Positions 34,785 to 43,409 are shown, counted from the first letter of the stretch. The stretch: 64,000 nt of DNA from CALUVN01 sp944323595 (GCA_963931255.1 OZ006972.1:1116001-1180000), one strand, 5' to 3'. The notes: generated from the sequence alone by a model not told the origin. Translations and numbers: made by a program.

Positions 34785-35339
34785 TTAGTCATTGTCAGCC
34801 GGAATTGTTATAACAAGAGCATCTCCGACTTTTTCTTTTGTCATCTCAGACAGCTTAACGTTGTCATCAAAAGAATAGTTTTGCATAAATTTATAAATAG
34901 CTTCGCCCTTTCTGCCGTTTCTGACTCCGGCTGCATTGATACTAAGCGTATCACCGTTTGCTTTCACTTCAACATTTTTTTCGTCATTATCAAAAGGTTT
35001 CAGGTCAATTATAATTTTGTAAGCGTCCGGTGTTTTTTCCATGTGAGTGATTTCACCGACTTTCTTTTCCATCATAAAATCCTTTTTCATGTGTTTTTTG
35101 AACGCTCTTTCCATATTACGTTCCTGATTCATCATCATATGATCCATTTTACGAATCTGGTAGACAGGGTCATACAATCTTTTGAAATGCCAGTCAGATA
35201 CTGCATAAAATGCACAAAACGCCCCTAAGAATACAAGCAGTGCAGTTATAAGATGTCTCATCACGTGATGATTACATAAAAAACAATCCTCATCACGTCT
35301 GTGTTCATGCCTTTCTTCTTCTCTGATATTTTCGTCCAT
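34785..35339 (-). CDS. membrane-anchored small heat-shock-like protein
   Basis: The 184-residue protein has a charged His-rich N-terminus with CFLC, one membrane segment (about 29-47), a Met/Lys-rich linker (MDHMMMNQERNM) and an alpha-crystallin-like beta domain (about 105-182: DAYKIIIDLKPF, then NVEVKANGDTLSINAAG and GDALVITIPA). Typical Hsp20 proteins are soluble; a membrane-tethered form is unusual. By topology the crystallin-like domain is probably in the periplasm. It could be a chaperone for envelope proteins or bind metal through Met and His. Confidence 0.65.
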   Translation of the reverse strand: MDENIREEERHEHRRDEDCFLCNHHVMRHLITALLVFLGAFCAFYAVSDWHFKRLYDPVYQIRKMDHMMMNQERNMERAFKKHMKKDFMMEKKVGEITHMEKTPDAYKIIIDLKPFDNDEKNVEVKANGDTLSINAAGVRNGRKGEAIYKFMQNYSFDDNVKLSEMTKEKVGDALVITIPADND

Positions 35340-35499
35340 AACAAACTCCTTTCTTATGATATGATTATTTTATTGCAATTAAATTAAAAATGTCCATAGT
35401 TAAACAGGGTATTTTTATAGAATAATTTATTGCAAAAGATTTTAAAAGATGTTATAATGTATAATAAAGGTAATTTTAATATATATGGAGTATAAACAC

Positions 35500-35688
35500 A
35501 TGGCCAAAGTTTTAGTTACAATGCCCGATGAATTCTTGAGCAAAGTTGACAGTATTGCTATCAATGAACAAAGAACAAGAAGCGAACTCATTAGAGAAGC
35601 GCTCAGAACTTATTTTAGAAGAGTGTCTGTGCAACAGTCACAAAAAGCTGTTGATGATGCCAGAATTCTTGATGATTTAATCGGATAA
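35500..35688 (+). CDS. ribbon-helix-helix (CopG-type) DNA-binding protein
   Basis: The 62-residue protein has the RHH pattern: KVLVTMPDEFLSKVD (strand, helix 1) and QRTRSELIREALRTYFRR (helix 2). Such proteins are antitoxins or local repressors. No toxin follows; the next gene is convergent. ATG 35500 has GGAG nine bases upstream and is preferred to the ATG at 35485. The target is unknown. Confidence 0.8.
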   Translation: MAKVLVTMPDEFLSKVDSIAINEQRTRSELIREALRTYFRRVSVQQSQKAVDDARILDDLIG

Positions 35689-36987
35689 TCAAAGATTTAC
35701 TTCCCGAATAAATGTATCCACCCATTTTATAAGCATTGCAATGTCATAGGGTTTTGGGATATACAAATCAGCGCCGGAATTTAAGATTAGCTCTTTATCA
35801 TGAATTACAGATGTCATGATAAATTTGGTTTTTCTGTAATTATCAAGTTTTTTCAATTTCTTACAGATGTCAAGACCGTTGAGTTCATCTGCTTTTCCTG
35901 CATCCAGTATGACAACGGCAGGTGAAGATGATTCAATGTTTTTTATGTCCGATACAGTTTCTGCGTCATACCCCTGAATTCCAAGAATTGTATGTAAAAG
36001 CAGGTTCATAGATTCATCCGGTTCCATTATTAAGACTTTTTTGTTAAAGACCTCTTGGGCAATGGAGTTTTCTGCGGTGATTTTAGGTCTTTCAATGAGG
36101 TAATTTGATTTTGACGGGATATCTGCCAGATTATGAATTTGTGAAAGTGCACTGAGCAGTTGTTGCGGGTCTTTGTATTTGTATAGTTTATTGGTAACGA
36201 TACCTATTGTTGTGTGCACAAAATCGGCACGTCTTCCTGCTACGTCATCTCCGCTCATTATGATATAGCCGCGTTTGTTGTCAGGAATGGAATAGAACTT
36301 TGTACGGACAGAATCAAATGCAAAGGTTAGGAAGTTGGCGATTTTTTCGGCTTTCAGGGAATCTGTTATTATAATAAATTTATTTTCCGAAATTTCACCC
36401 AGATAATCCGTTTCATTCAATGCTGAATTGATTATTGCAACATAGGTTTGTATAAGCTTGTCGGCGGCGAGTTCCGTATAATTTTCTTTGTAGCTGGTGT
36501 AATTCTCAATACTCAAAAGCATGCACGCCCAGTCTGAATTTGAGTGAATTATACGTTTAATCGCGCGCATTGAGTAATTTTTATTTGGCATCAGCTTTTT
36601 GTAATCAAGATTTGATTCAAATTCGCGTCTGAGGTGGGCAAAAATCCTCATAACGAATTCATCCGGATTAACAGGCTCTGAGATAAAATCATCGGCACCA
36701 TTCTGGAGAACCTTTAATCTGTCCTGTAATTCAGCGGATTTTGACATCCCTATTATAATAGGACGTGTATTGTATGTGAGGGCTCTGATTTTCTTACAGT
36801 AATCCGACAGGTCATTGTCTATGCTGTCAGAGATTAGAATAATGTCAGGTTCTTTGTCCTGAATGGTTTTCATCGCTGAAATCAAATCTTTTGTTACAAT
36901 AACAATATTACCTGCGCTTGCAAGAAGTTTTTTATATTTGGTGGAAAGTTCCCGCCTTTTATCGATTATCAATGTTACTGACTGCAT
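35689..36987 (-). CDS. REC - degenerate GGDEF - REC response regulator
   Basis: The 432-residue protein has a receiver-like domain (1-120), a diguanylate-cyclase-like domain (about 135-290) and a second receiver (about 315-430). In the middle domain the GGDEF loop reads SENKF, so it should not make c-di-GMP. The first receiver has serine where the phospho-acceptor aspartate is expected (ILISDS); the second keeps it (VVILDAG) and the lysine (IPKPYD). It overlaps the histidine kinase by 13 bases, so they form a pair, and the last receiver is the likely phosphorylation site. Confidence 0.75.
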   Translation of the reverse strand: MQSVTLIIDKRRELSTKYKKLLASAGNIVIVTKDLISAMKTIQDKEPDIILISDSIDNDLSDYCKKIRALTYNTRPIIIGMSKSAELQDRLKVLQNGADDFISEPVNPDEFVMRIFAHLRREFESNLDYKKLMPNKNYSMRAIKRIIHSNSDWACMLLSIENYTSYKENYTELAADKLIQTYVAIINSALNETDYLGEISENKFIIITDSLKAEKIANFLTFAFDSVRTKFYSIPDNKRGYIIMSGDDVAGRRADFVHTTIGIVTNKLYKYKDPQQLLSALSQIHNLADIPSKSNYLIERPKITAENSIAQEVFNKKVLIMEPDESMNLLLHTILGIQGYDAETVSDIKNIESSSPAVVILDAGKADELNGLDICKKLKKLDNYRKTKFIMTSVIHDKELILNSGADLYIPKPYDIAMLIKWVDTFIREVNL

Positions 36988-37706
36988 TTTGCCCTCGCGT
37001 AATCTTCAACATTGCCGATTGGCAAAAGTACCTCAAAAGTTGTGGTTTTATTTTCTGATTTTACGGAGATGCATCCGTTCATTTTCTCTACTATATTTTT
37101 TGTGATATAGAGTCCAAGCCCGCTTCCCTGAACTTTTCTGGTCAGAGGGCTGTCTATTCTTGAAAATTTAGTGAATATTTTTTCGTAATCTTTTTCATCA
37201 ATTCCAACGCCGGTATCAGTTACTTTTAAAGATACATGCTGCGCTGAATCTGTCAGTGAAACGGTTATATAAACAGTTGTGTTATCATTGGAATATTTTG
37301 CGGCGTTTTCTATAAGGTTTGTCATTATCTGCTGGAATTTATCTCTATCAGTGAATATAGGCGGTACTGATTTGTTGAAATTCAATTCAAACTTGTGTGT
37401 TTTATACTGGTTTTTCACAATAGAGATTGTTTGCTCTATCAGTGGTTTTAGATTTGTTTCTTTGTAGACAAAATTATCTTTTGCTGATTGAAGTTTTGTG
37501 ACTGAGAGCATATTTTCCACAAGGCTTATCAATCTGTTTGATTGTTCTTCAATGATTTTGAGGAATTTTTTTTTGCTTTCGTCATCAATTTTATCCCAGG
37601 ATTGAAGCATAGTTTGGGAAAAGCCGCGTATTGAAGTCAACGGTGTTCTCAATTCATGGCTTACTGTTGATATAAAATCTTCGTAATTTTGCTCTGTTTT
37701 TTCCAT
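36975..37706 (-). CDS. histidine kinase without sensor domain
   Basis: The 243-residue protein consists of the HisKA helix pair (H17 in STVSHELRTPL) and the HATPase domain with N (NLIENAAKYS), G1 (DTGVGID), F (FTKFSRID) and G2 (GSGLGLYI) boxes. There is no membrane segment or input domain, so it must sense through partners. ATG 37706 is chosen; the frame opens 22 codons further. It is coupled to the downstream regulator by a 13-base overlap. Confidence 0.85.
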   Translation of the reverse strand: MEKTEQNYEDFISTVSHELRTPLTSIRGFSQTMLQSWDKIDDESKKKFLKIIEEQSNRLISLVENMLSVTKLQSAKDNFVYKETNLKPLIEQTISIVKNQYKTHKFELNFNKSVPPIFTDRDKFQQIMTNLIENAAKYSNDNTTVYITVSLTDSAQHVSLKVTDTGVGIDEKDYEKIFTKFSRIDSPLTRKVQGSGLGLYITKNIVEKMNGCISVKSENKTTTFEVLLPIGNVEDYARAKCSQ

Positions 37707-37766
37707 ATGCTCATTATAACAGATTTTCCGGATATTCATATATTTATTAATCTTTTGTTTAGAATT

Positions 37767-37795
37767 TGACAAAAAGCCTGTCGGATTTTAGTATT
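37767..37795 (+). promoter_or_regulatory. promoter of the fucosyltransferase gene
   Basis: A perfect TTGACA (37767-37772) and TAGTAT (37790-37795) have a 17-bp spacer. The ATG at 37802 follows six bases after the -10, another near-leaderless arrangement. A TTG start would fall inside the -35, arguing against it. Confidence 0.6.
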
Positions 37796-37801
37796 AATTT
37801 T

Positions 37802-38713
37802 ATGGAAAAGAGTACGGTTAAAATAAATTATCACGGTTTTTGGCCAGGATTTGATATACATGATAATCTGCTTATAAATGCATTGGAGAAAAATTTTAAT
37901 GTAGAAATTTCAGACAAGCCGGATTTTGTTTTCTGTTCCTGGTTTGATAAATCGCAGTGCAAGTTTAATGATTGTATAAAAATTTTTTATTCTCATGAAA
38001 ATCATTCATTAAATATGTTTGTGCACGGTTATAATTATGCAATCGGTTTGAGGTGGCTTTCGGTTGATAATAGCGGTAAAGGCAGGTATTTGAGACATTG
38101 TGTTTGTCCTGAGATTTCTGTTGAGCACAGGAAAAATCTTTCTGACAATTTGGCAAAAAGAAAATTTTGTAATTTTATTTACAGCAACCAAAGCCGCGGC
38201 AACAATGTTCAAAACAGAATTATATTTTGTCAGCAGCTGCAGAAATATAAACAGGTGGATTGTCCCGGGACAGTTTTGCACAATACTCAACCTATTTCAC
38301 AACAAAATAGCACTAATCCTGAAGATTGGGTTGCTGAAAAACTTAACTATATAAAAAATTATAAATTTACAATTGCTTTTGAAAACAGTATTACAAACGG
38401 TTATGCTACGGAAAAAATCTGGCATCCGTTTATGGCGGACTCAATTCCTGTTTATATGGGAAGCCCCTCAATTGCAGATGATTTTAATCCTAAAGCTTTC
38501 ATAAATGTGGCGGACTATAAAAATTTTGATGAAGTTATTGAAAAGATTCTAGAACTTGATAATAACGACGAGCTTTATATGCAAATGCTCAGAGAACCTG
38601 TTTATTTGAAAGAGCCTGAGTATGACAAACGTTTGGAAAAATTTTTGTATGATATCGTAACCCGCGGGAATACCACTTCCGCAAGATTTATTAAACCGTT
38701 TTTCAATACATAA
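37802..38713 (+). CDS. GT10-family (alpha-1,3/4-fucosyltransferase-like) glycosyltransferase
   Basis: The 303-residue protein has the GT10 acceptor-end motifs FTIAFENS (E194, N195), GYATEKI (201-206) and SIPVYMG (214-220). GT10 enzymes use GDP-fucose to make Lewis-type structures, as H. pylori FutA/B do on LPS. There is no membrane anchor. No other sugar genes are adjacent, so it is an isolated surface-glycan modifier. The sugar donor could differ from fucose, but the motifs are good. Confidence 0.82.
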   Translation: MEKSTVKINYHGFWPGFDIHDNLLINALEKNFNVEISDKPDFVFCSWFDKSQCKFNDCIKIFYSHENHSLNMFVHGYNYAIGLRWLSVDNSGKGRYLRHCVCPEISVEHRKNLSDNLAKRKFCNFIYSNQSRGNNVQNRIIFCQQLQKYKQVDCPGTVLHNTQPISQQNSTNPEDWVAEKLNYIKNYKFTIAFENSITNGYATEKIWHPFMADSIPVYMGSPSIADDFNPKAFINVADYKNFDEVIEKILELDNNDELYMQMLREPVYLKEPEYDKRLEKFLYDIVTRGNTTSARFIKPFFNT

Positions 38714-38762
38714 AAAAAAGCCGTCTTATAAGAAGAACGGCTACCAGACTTGGGGAGGAGGT

Positions 38763-38858
38763 ATGAAAAACTTTCGTTTTTCATATCTATACTCAATAAG
38801 TCGGTTACTTTTGATGAAAACTTTTGTTTTAATGTTAAATATCATACATATAGAGTAG
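38763..38858 (+). CDS. possible 31-codon leader-type ORF with a strong ribosome site
   Basis: GGGGAGGAGGT directly precedes an ATG opening 31 codons (MKNFRFSYLYSISRLLL...), then TAG. An imperfect hairpin (about 38717-38742) lies just upstream. It might be a small membrane peptide or leader, or the purine-rich stretch may be coincidence. The rest of 38714-38957 holds only an AT-rich promoter-like region. Confidence 0.3.
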   Translation: MKNFRFSYLYSISRLLLMKTFVLMLNIIHIE

Positions 38859-38957
38859 TTCTGTATAACAAAATTTTATAAAAAATGAACTTAAAAAAAT
38901 TTTTTTCGTTATAATAATAGAATTCAATGTAGGAAGATTAGAAAAAGAGGAATTTAT

Positions 38958-39356
38958 ATGATTAAAAGATTTTTATCATTTTTTATGTGTGCAAGCATTT
39001 TGTTTGCCGGATTAGGATTGAATTCGGATGCTTTTGCTGAATCTGGGCATAAAGCAAATCATTCACAATACCACTTTATAAAACATAAAAAACAAAAGCA
39101 TAAACAACCTGTAGTTAAGAAAAAACATAATGACAAACATAAATTTTTTAAAAAACGTCCAAAACATAAAACAAAAGATATTAAAAGGGATAAAAAGCAT
39201 TCAAAGTTCTTTTTTAAGAAAAAACATGATAAAAATCTAAAACATAAGAAGAAAGTGTTTAAAAAACATCACAAAGAAAGAAAACAAGTTCAAAGAAACA
39301 GAAACCAAAATCATCCGAAACGCGGCTTCTTCCATAGAATATTCAGAAGAAAATAA
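38958..39356 (+). CDS. secreted Lys/His-rich basic protein
   Basis: The 132-residue protein has a clear signal peptide (about 1-27, ending SDAFA). The mature part is extremely basic, mostly Lys and His with Arg and Phe (KHKKQKHKQP, FFKKRPKHK, HRIFRRK), and low in complexity. It carries no cysteine after cleavage. It could bind metals, LPS, nucleic acid or anionic surfaces. I know no family for it. An AAAGAGGAA precedes the ATG. Confidence 0.7.
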   Translation: MIKRFLSFFMCASILFAGLGLNSDAFAESGHKANHSQYHFIKHKKQKHKQPVVKKKHNDKHKFFKKRPKHKTKDIKRDKKHSKFFFKKKHDKNLKHKKKVFKKHHKERKQVQRNRNQNHPKRGFFHRIFRRK

Positions 39357-39369
39357 CTCGCAATTTGTT

Positions 39370-39396
39370 AAAGCACATCCAATCAGGCTGTGCTTT
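39370..39396 (+). terminator. terminator after the Lys/His-rich gene
   Basis: An 8-bp stem AAAGCACA/TGTGCTTT with an 11-base loop is followed by a T-rich run. A second 10-bp stem (39412-39421 with 39438-39447) lies before the convergent prs gene. Confidence 0.7.
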
Positions 39397-39476
39397 TTAT
39401 TTTTTTTAAACAAAGCATGTAATCATTATTTTAATGCTACATGCTTTATTAATTAAAAAATTTATTTTATTTTTAT

Positions 39477-40490
39477 TTATAATACATTCATTTCTTTTTC
39501 AAATCCAAACAGAGAGCTTACGGATTCATCGTCATGGATTCTTGAAATTGCCTGTCCTAGAAGCGGTGCTATTGAAAGCTGTTTAATATTAGGAGGCATT
39601 TTGTCCATATCAAGCGGAATGGTATTAGTAACTATGCATTCTTTGATAGGAGCATCAGCCAGTCTTTGAAGTGCAGGACCTGAAAATACCGGATGTGCTG
39701 CACATACATAAACATCTTTTGCACCTTCTCTTTTGAGAAGTTTAGCAGCTTCGCAGATAGTACCTGCAGTATCAATAATATCATCAAACATAACACATAC
39801 TTTATCTTTAACTTCACCTATAACATGTGAAGCAATGGCTTCGTTGTGTTTATCTCTGCGTTTGTCAATAATAGCAAGAGAGCAGCCTATTGCCTTCGCA
39901 AAGTGTCGTGTTCTTTGAACACCGCCTGTATCAGGGCTTACTGCAACCATATCATCAGGATTTATATCAAGATTTTTTATGTAATTAACCAGAATAGGAG
40001 TTGCAAAGATATGATCGACTAAAATATTGAAGAATCCTTGAATTTGACCGGTATGCAAATCCATTGCCAGAACTCTTGTAGCGCCTGCTGTTGTTAACAA
40101 ATCTGCAACCAGTTTTGCTGTGATAGCTTCTCTGCCGGAGGTTTTTCTGTCCTGTCTTGCGTATCCGTAATATGGAATAACAGCAGTAATGGTTTTAGCA
40201 CTGGCACGTTTGAAAGCGTCAATTATAATAAGCAATTCCATAAGGTTTTCGTTAACAGGGTTACAAAGCGGTTGTATAATGAAAACATCATCTCCGCGGA
40301 CACTTTCCTGAACCTGAACGTATATTTCTCCATCTGCAAAATTTTTAATAACCATAGGACCGATAGATGTACCGAGATAATCGGCAATTTCCTGAGCCAG
40401 TTTTGAATTGGCGCGTCCCGCAAACAATTTAATGTCATGAGTAGGGTTTATTGCCCTGTCTAACTGCGGGAAAGTCATTTCTACAACCAT
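39477..40490 (-). CDS. prs: ribose-phosphate pyrophosphokinase
   Basis: The protein of about 337 residues has the PRPP synthetase signatures: KLFAGRANSKLAQEIADYLG, YARQDRKTSGREAITAKLVA, and the PRPP-binding loop FDDIIDTAGTICEA. It makes PRPP for nucleotide, histidine and tryptophan synthesis. ATG 40490 has AAAGGA about ten bases upstream; the upstream ATG at 40520 lacks one. It is transcribed alone. Confidence 0.94.
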   Translation of the reverse strand: MVVEMTFPQLDRAINPTHDIKLFAGRANSKLAQEIADYLGTSIGPMVIKNFADGEIYVQVQESVRGDDVFIIQPLCNPVNENLMELLIIIDAFKRASAKTITAVIPYYGYARQDRKTSGREAITAKLVADLLTTAGATRVLAMDLHTGQIQGFFNILVDHIFATPILVNYIKNLDINPDDMVAVSPDTGGVQRTRHFAKAIGCSLAIIDKRRDKHNEAIASHVIGEVKDKVCVMFDDIIDTAGTICEAAKLLKREGAKDVYVCAAHPVFSGPALQRLADAPIKECIVTNTIPLDMDKMPPNIKQLSIAPLLGQAISRIHDDESVSSLFGFEKEMNVL

Positions 40491-40677
40491 TCTGTTGAAT
40501 CCTTTCTGTATCTTTTTCATGTTAATTATAGAACGTTGAGGGTATTACATCAATATTTCTTTAAGTTATATTAATGTTTGTATCAGATTAAAAAACGAAC
40601 AAGAAATTTTTTGCTATGTAAAAATCTTTGAGATAAATGTTTTAGTATAAAAGGTTTTTCCATGCCCTGTAAGTACA

Positions 40678-41154
40678 TTAAACTTTTTTCAATAGAACAA
40701 CAGAGTGAGCTTCTATGGCAAGTTTCTGCCCTACTGCGTCCATTTTTTCGTTAGTTTTGGCTTTGATTGACAAATCTTCGTGCTTCATTTCAAGTATTTT
40801 ACATAAAACTTCTTTCATTTTCGGGATATAAGGCATCATCTTCGGCTCCTGTGCAATTATATTGGAGTCGATATTATTTATTGTATAGCCTTTTTGGCGG
40901 ATTTTTTCGTAAACTTTGCCGAGTAAGACCGTGCTGTCTGCGTCTTTATATTTTTTGTCAGTATCAGGAAAAAGGGTTCCTATATCAGTCAAAGCAAGGG
41001 CGCCTAACATCCCGTCAATTATCGCATGAATAAGTACATCTGCATCTGAATGACCCAGAAGCCCTTTTTCGTGCGTAATTTTTACTCCGCCGATTATTAA
41101 ATCTCTGCCGGTTGTCAGTTGATGTATATCGTAGCCCAAACCTATTCTGTACAT
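40678..41154 (-). CDS. ispF: 2-C-methyl-D-erythritol 2,4-cyclodiphosphate synthase
   Basis: The 158-residue protein has the zinc site D9/H11 (GYDIHQL) and GHSDADVLIHAIIDGMLGAL, DIGTLFPDTD, all typical of IspF. It performs the fifth step of the MEP isoprenoid pathway. The gene stands alone rather than fused to ispD. GGAGATATT precedes the ATG. Length is normal. Confidence 0.94.
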   Translation of the reverse strand: MYRIGLGYDIHQLTTGRDLIIGGVKITHEKGLLGHSDADVLIHAIIDGMLGALALTDIGTLFPDTDKKYKDADSTVLLGKVYEKIRQKGYTINNIDSNIIAQEPKMMPYIPKMKEVLCKILEMKHEDLSIKAKTNEKMDAVGQKLAIEAHSVVLLKKV

Positions 41155-41205
41155 AATATCTCCTTAATTTCTTTAATTATAGCATATTTTAGAGATAAAG
41201 ACCGT

Positions 41206-41826
41206 TTATTTGTGCTGGAATTGCAAGAGCTTAAGTCCGCGTTTTTGTTTTTCATGCAGTGCGTCAGGAAGTTCGTAACATTGAATGCATCTGGCTTCGT
41301 AAGTTTCATCTCCGCCAATCATAATGAGCGGAGAATTTTTGTCTGCAGGTTTGCCGTCAATTAATCTCTGGGTTCTTGTTGCATGATCACAGCCGCATTT
41401 CATACATACCGCGTGTAGCTTGTCAACTTTTGTTGCTATACACATAAGTTCAGGCATGCTGCCGAATGGTTCAGCTTTGAAATCAAGTTCAAGCCCTGTT
41501 CCTATAACTTTTTTGCCGTCTTCCATAAGTTTTGTGATGACTTTTACAATATTTGAGTCAAAAAATTGCAATTCATCAATGGCTACAACTTCATCTTCAG
41601 GTTTTACGATACTCATAATTTGGATGGCATGCTTAACCTTTATTGCATCAAGCCAGAGTCCGTTTCTTGATTCTATATAATCTCCTTTTGCCCGTGTATC
41701 TATATCCGGAGAAATCACTTTAACCTTTTTCTTTGCTATAATACAGCGTCTGATTCGTCTTAAAAGTTCTTCTGTTTTCCCGCAGCTCATCGGACCTGTA
41801 ATTATTTCAAAACTATAACCTTGCAT
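41206..41826 (-). CDS. tdk: thymidine kinase
   Basis: The 206-residue protein has the P-loop GPMSCGKTEE, AIDELQFFD, and zinc-binding cysteines CMKCGCDH and CIQCYEL. It phosphorylates thymidine in salvage. ATG 41826 has GGGGAG five bases upstream. The ATG overlaps the TGA of a preceding start-less open frame in TGATG form, noted separately. Length is typical of type II bacterial TK. Confidence 0.93.
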   Translation of the reverse strand: MQGYSFEIITGPMSCGKTEELLRRIRRCIIAKKKVKVISPDIDTRAKGDYIESRNGLWLDAIKVKHAIQIMSIVKPEDEVVAIDELQFFDSNIVKVITKLMEDGKKVIGTGLELDFKAEPFGSMPELMCIATKVDKLHAVCMKCGCDHATRTQRLIDGKPADKNSPLIMIGGDETYEARCIQCYELPDALHEKQKRGLKLLQFQHK

Positions 41827-42040
41827 CACTTCTCCCCGTTTAATTTCCTTTTCTTCTCGTTCCGGTTTGTTTTACCGTTTGATTTTATTGTTTTTCCGGT
41901 ATCCCACTTTATACCGGCTTCCGTTTCCAGAGTCTGAATATTGTTCTTCTTACACTTTTCATTATACGACCGGCAGGTTGTTTTGAGAAGTAAACGTAAA
42001 AAAATGTTACGTCGGATTTTATACTGAAAAATTCCGTAAA
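41827..42040 (-). other. open frame without a normal start upstream of tdk
   Basis: On the minus strand about 70 codons are open up to a TGA that overlaps the tdk ATG. The inferred peptide is basic and protein-like (CRSYNEKCKKNNIQ; TNRNEKKRKL), but has no ATG, GTG or TTG start in frame. A CCGGTAT/ATACCGG inverted repeat (41897-41918) lies inside. It may be a leader region or remnant. Confidence 0.25.
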
Positions 42041-42075
42041 AAATACCTCCTAAATTTTTTATTTAGGAGGTATTT
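42041..42075 (-). terminator. terminator of the pgi-like gene
   Basis: A 15-bp perfect stem (42041-42055 with 42061-42075) with a T5 loop and flanking A/T run lies just past the pgi-like stop. Confidence 0.88.
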
Positions 42076-42092
42076 GTATTATAAAATAGTCG

Positions 42093-43409
42093 TTATTCAG
42101 AAATTCTTCCCGGAACAACTACTCCGCCTTTAAGGTTCTTTTTGTAGAACTCAACGTGTGGCTGGAGTACACTGTCAAGAACTTCAGGGAAAGCAATTCC
42201 TTTAACTGTTTTTTCAACAATTTCCTGATAAACTGTTGCGTAAGCTCTTAATTGTGTCATAGCGCCTGCAGCTTTCGGAGTTAAGCCCATGCCTCTTGTG
42301 TTAACTTCTTCGTTAAAGAAATTACCGGAGCTTATATAAGATTTATCAAGCGCGCCTATGTAAGCTTCTGCGTTTTCTCTGCAAACACCGTTATCTTTCG
42401 GTACTGTGAGGGCGAATGCAAATTTATTTGCAGGGTTGAAGTGTGCTTCTGCACTGTGGTGCATTGCATCAGGAACTTTTGCAACTTGTTTCAGAGTGTC
42501 TTTTACTGATTCATTTTGCATTTGTGCGTGCCAGTATACGGTATTTTCAAAGATAGAACCCATATATTGATGCACTGATGCGTCTATTCCGTTTAACTTT
42601 GCATCAGCCCAGAATATACCTTCTTTTAACGCATCGTTTACGTTCAAATCCGCAGTCAGTGACAGGGCAGACATATCCTGTGCAGCCTGAAGCATTTCAA
42701 TCATATCTTCTTTTTTCATACCTGCGTATGCAAGAGCAAAAAGCGCATGATCGTCAAATGCTGAAAATCTTCCGCCTACGTCATCGTGGATGTATAAATC
42801 ACCAAGCCAGCCATTTTCGTTAGAAGTTCTGCGAAGTTCACTTTTTTCTGCATTTGCGTCTGTTACTGCAATAAAGTGTTTATTTGCAGATTTTTTAGCT
42901 TCTTCTGCTGATTGACCTTTCGCTTTGTATGCGTCTTCAAGCATTGCCCATACTCTTAAAAATCCGTCTTTTGTTTCAAAAGTTGAGCCGGATTTTGAAG
43001 CAATCATAAAGTTTGCAGATGTTACATCATTGCCTAATTTGTATAAGAAGCGTTCAAGACTTGCTGAATCCACATCTGAATAAAATTCAACGCTTTCTGA
43101 ACATACATTTAAGCCGTTGATGCTTAACATGTGTTCAACGGTGTGTTTTGAACCACCGATACCCATTACGCAGAGTTTTGAGGCATTTGTTTGTTTTTTT
43201 AATTTATCTGCCAGAGTGTACAATTCATTTACTCTTGTCAATTGTAGTTGCGGCAGGTTAACCCAGTTTAGAAATTGACCTTTCTGGTTTGCACGTTTTG
43301 AAAATTCGTTTACAAAATCTGAAATTTTTGATTCATATTTTGAAAAATCAACGCCTGTAAATTTAACGTTGATGTCAGAGATTTTTTTTACCATAGTTTC
43401 GTTTACCAT
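42093..43409 (-). CDS. pgi: divergent glucose-6-phosphate isomerase-like protein
   Basis: The 438-residue protein has two SIS-type sugar-phosphate domains with GIGGSKHTVEHML, SKSGSTFETKDG and the PGI signature DVGGRFSAFDDHAL. It should interconvert glucose and fructose 6-phosphates. However, the catalytic-glutamate region reads MQNESVKD rather than ESxGK, and the usual C-terminal FDQxGVExxK motif is not evident. GGAAAGGG precedes ATG 43409; the frame opens 22 codons earlier. Activity is likely but not certain. Confidence 0.78.
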   Translation of the reverse strand: MVNETMVKKISDINVKFTGVDFSKYESKISDFVNEFSKRANQKGQFLNWVNLPQLQLTRVNELYTLADKLKKQTNASKLCVMGIGGSKHTVEHMLSINGLNVCSESVEFYSDVDSASLERFLYKLGNDVTSANFMIASKSGSTFETKDGFLRVWAMLEDAYKAKGQSAEEAKKSANKHFIAVTDANAEKSELRRTSNENGWLGDLYIHDDVGGRFSAFDDHALFALAYAGMKKEDMIEMLQAAQDMSALSLTADLNVNDALKEGIFWADAKLNGIDASVHQYMGSIFENTVYWHAQMQNESVKDTLKQVAKVPDAMHHSAEAHFNPANKFAFALTVPKDNGVCRENAEAYIGALDKSYISSGNFFNEEVNTRGMGLTPKAAGAMTQLRAYATVYQEIVEKTVKGIAFPEVLDSVLQPHVEFYKKNLKGGVVVPGRISE

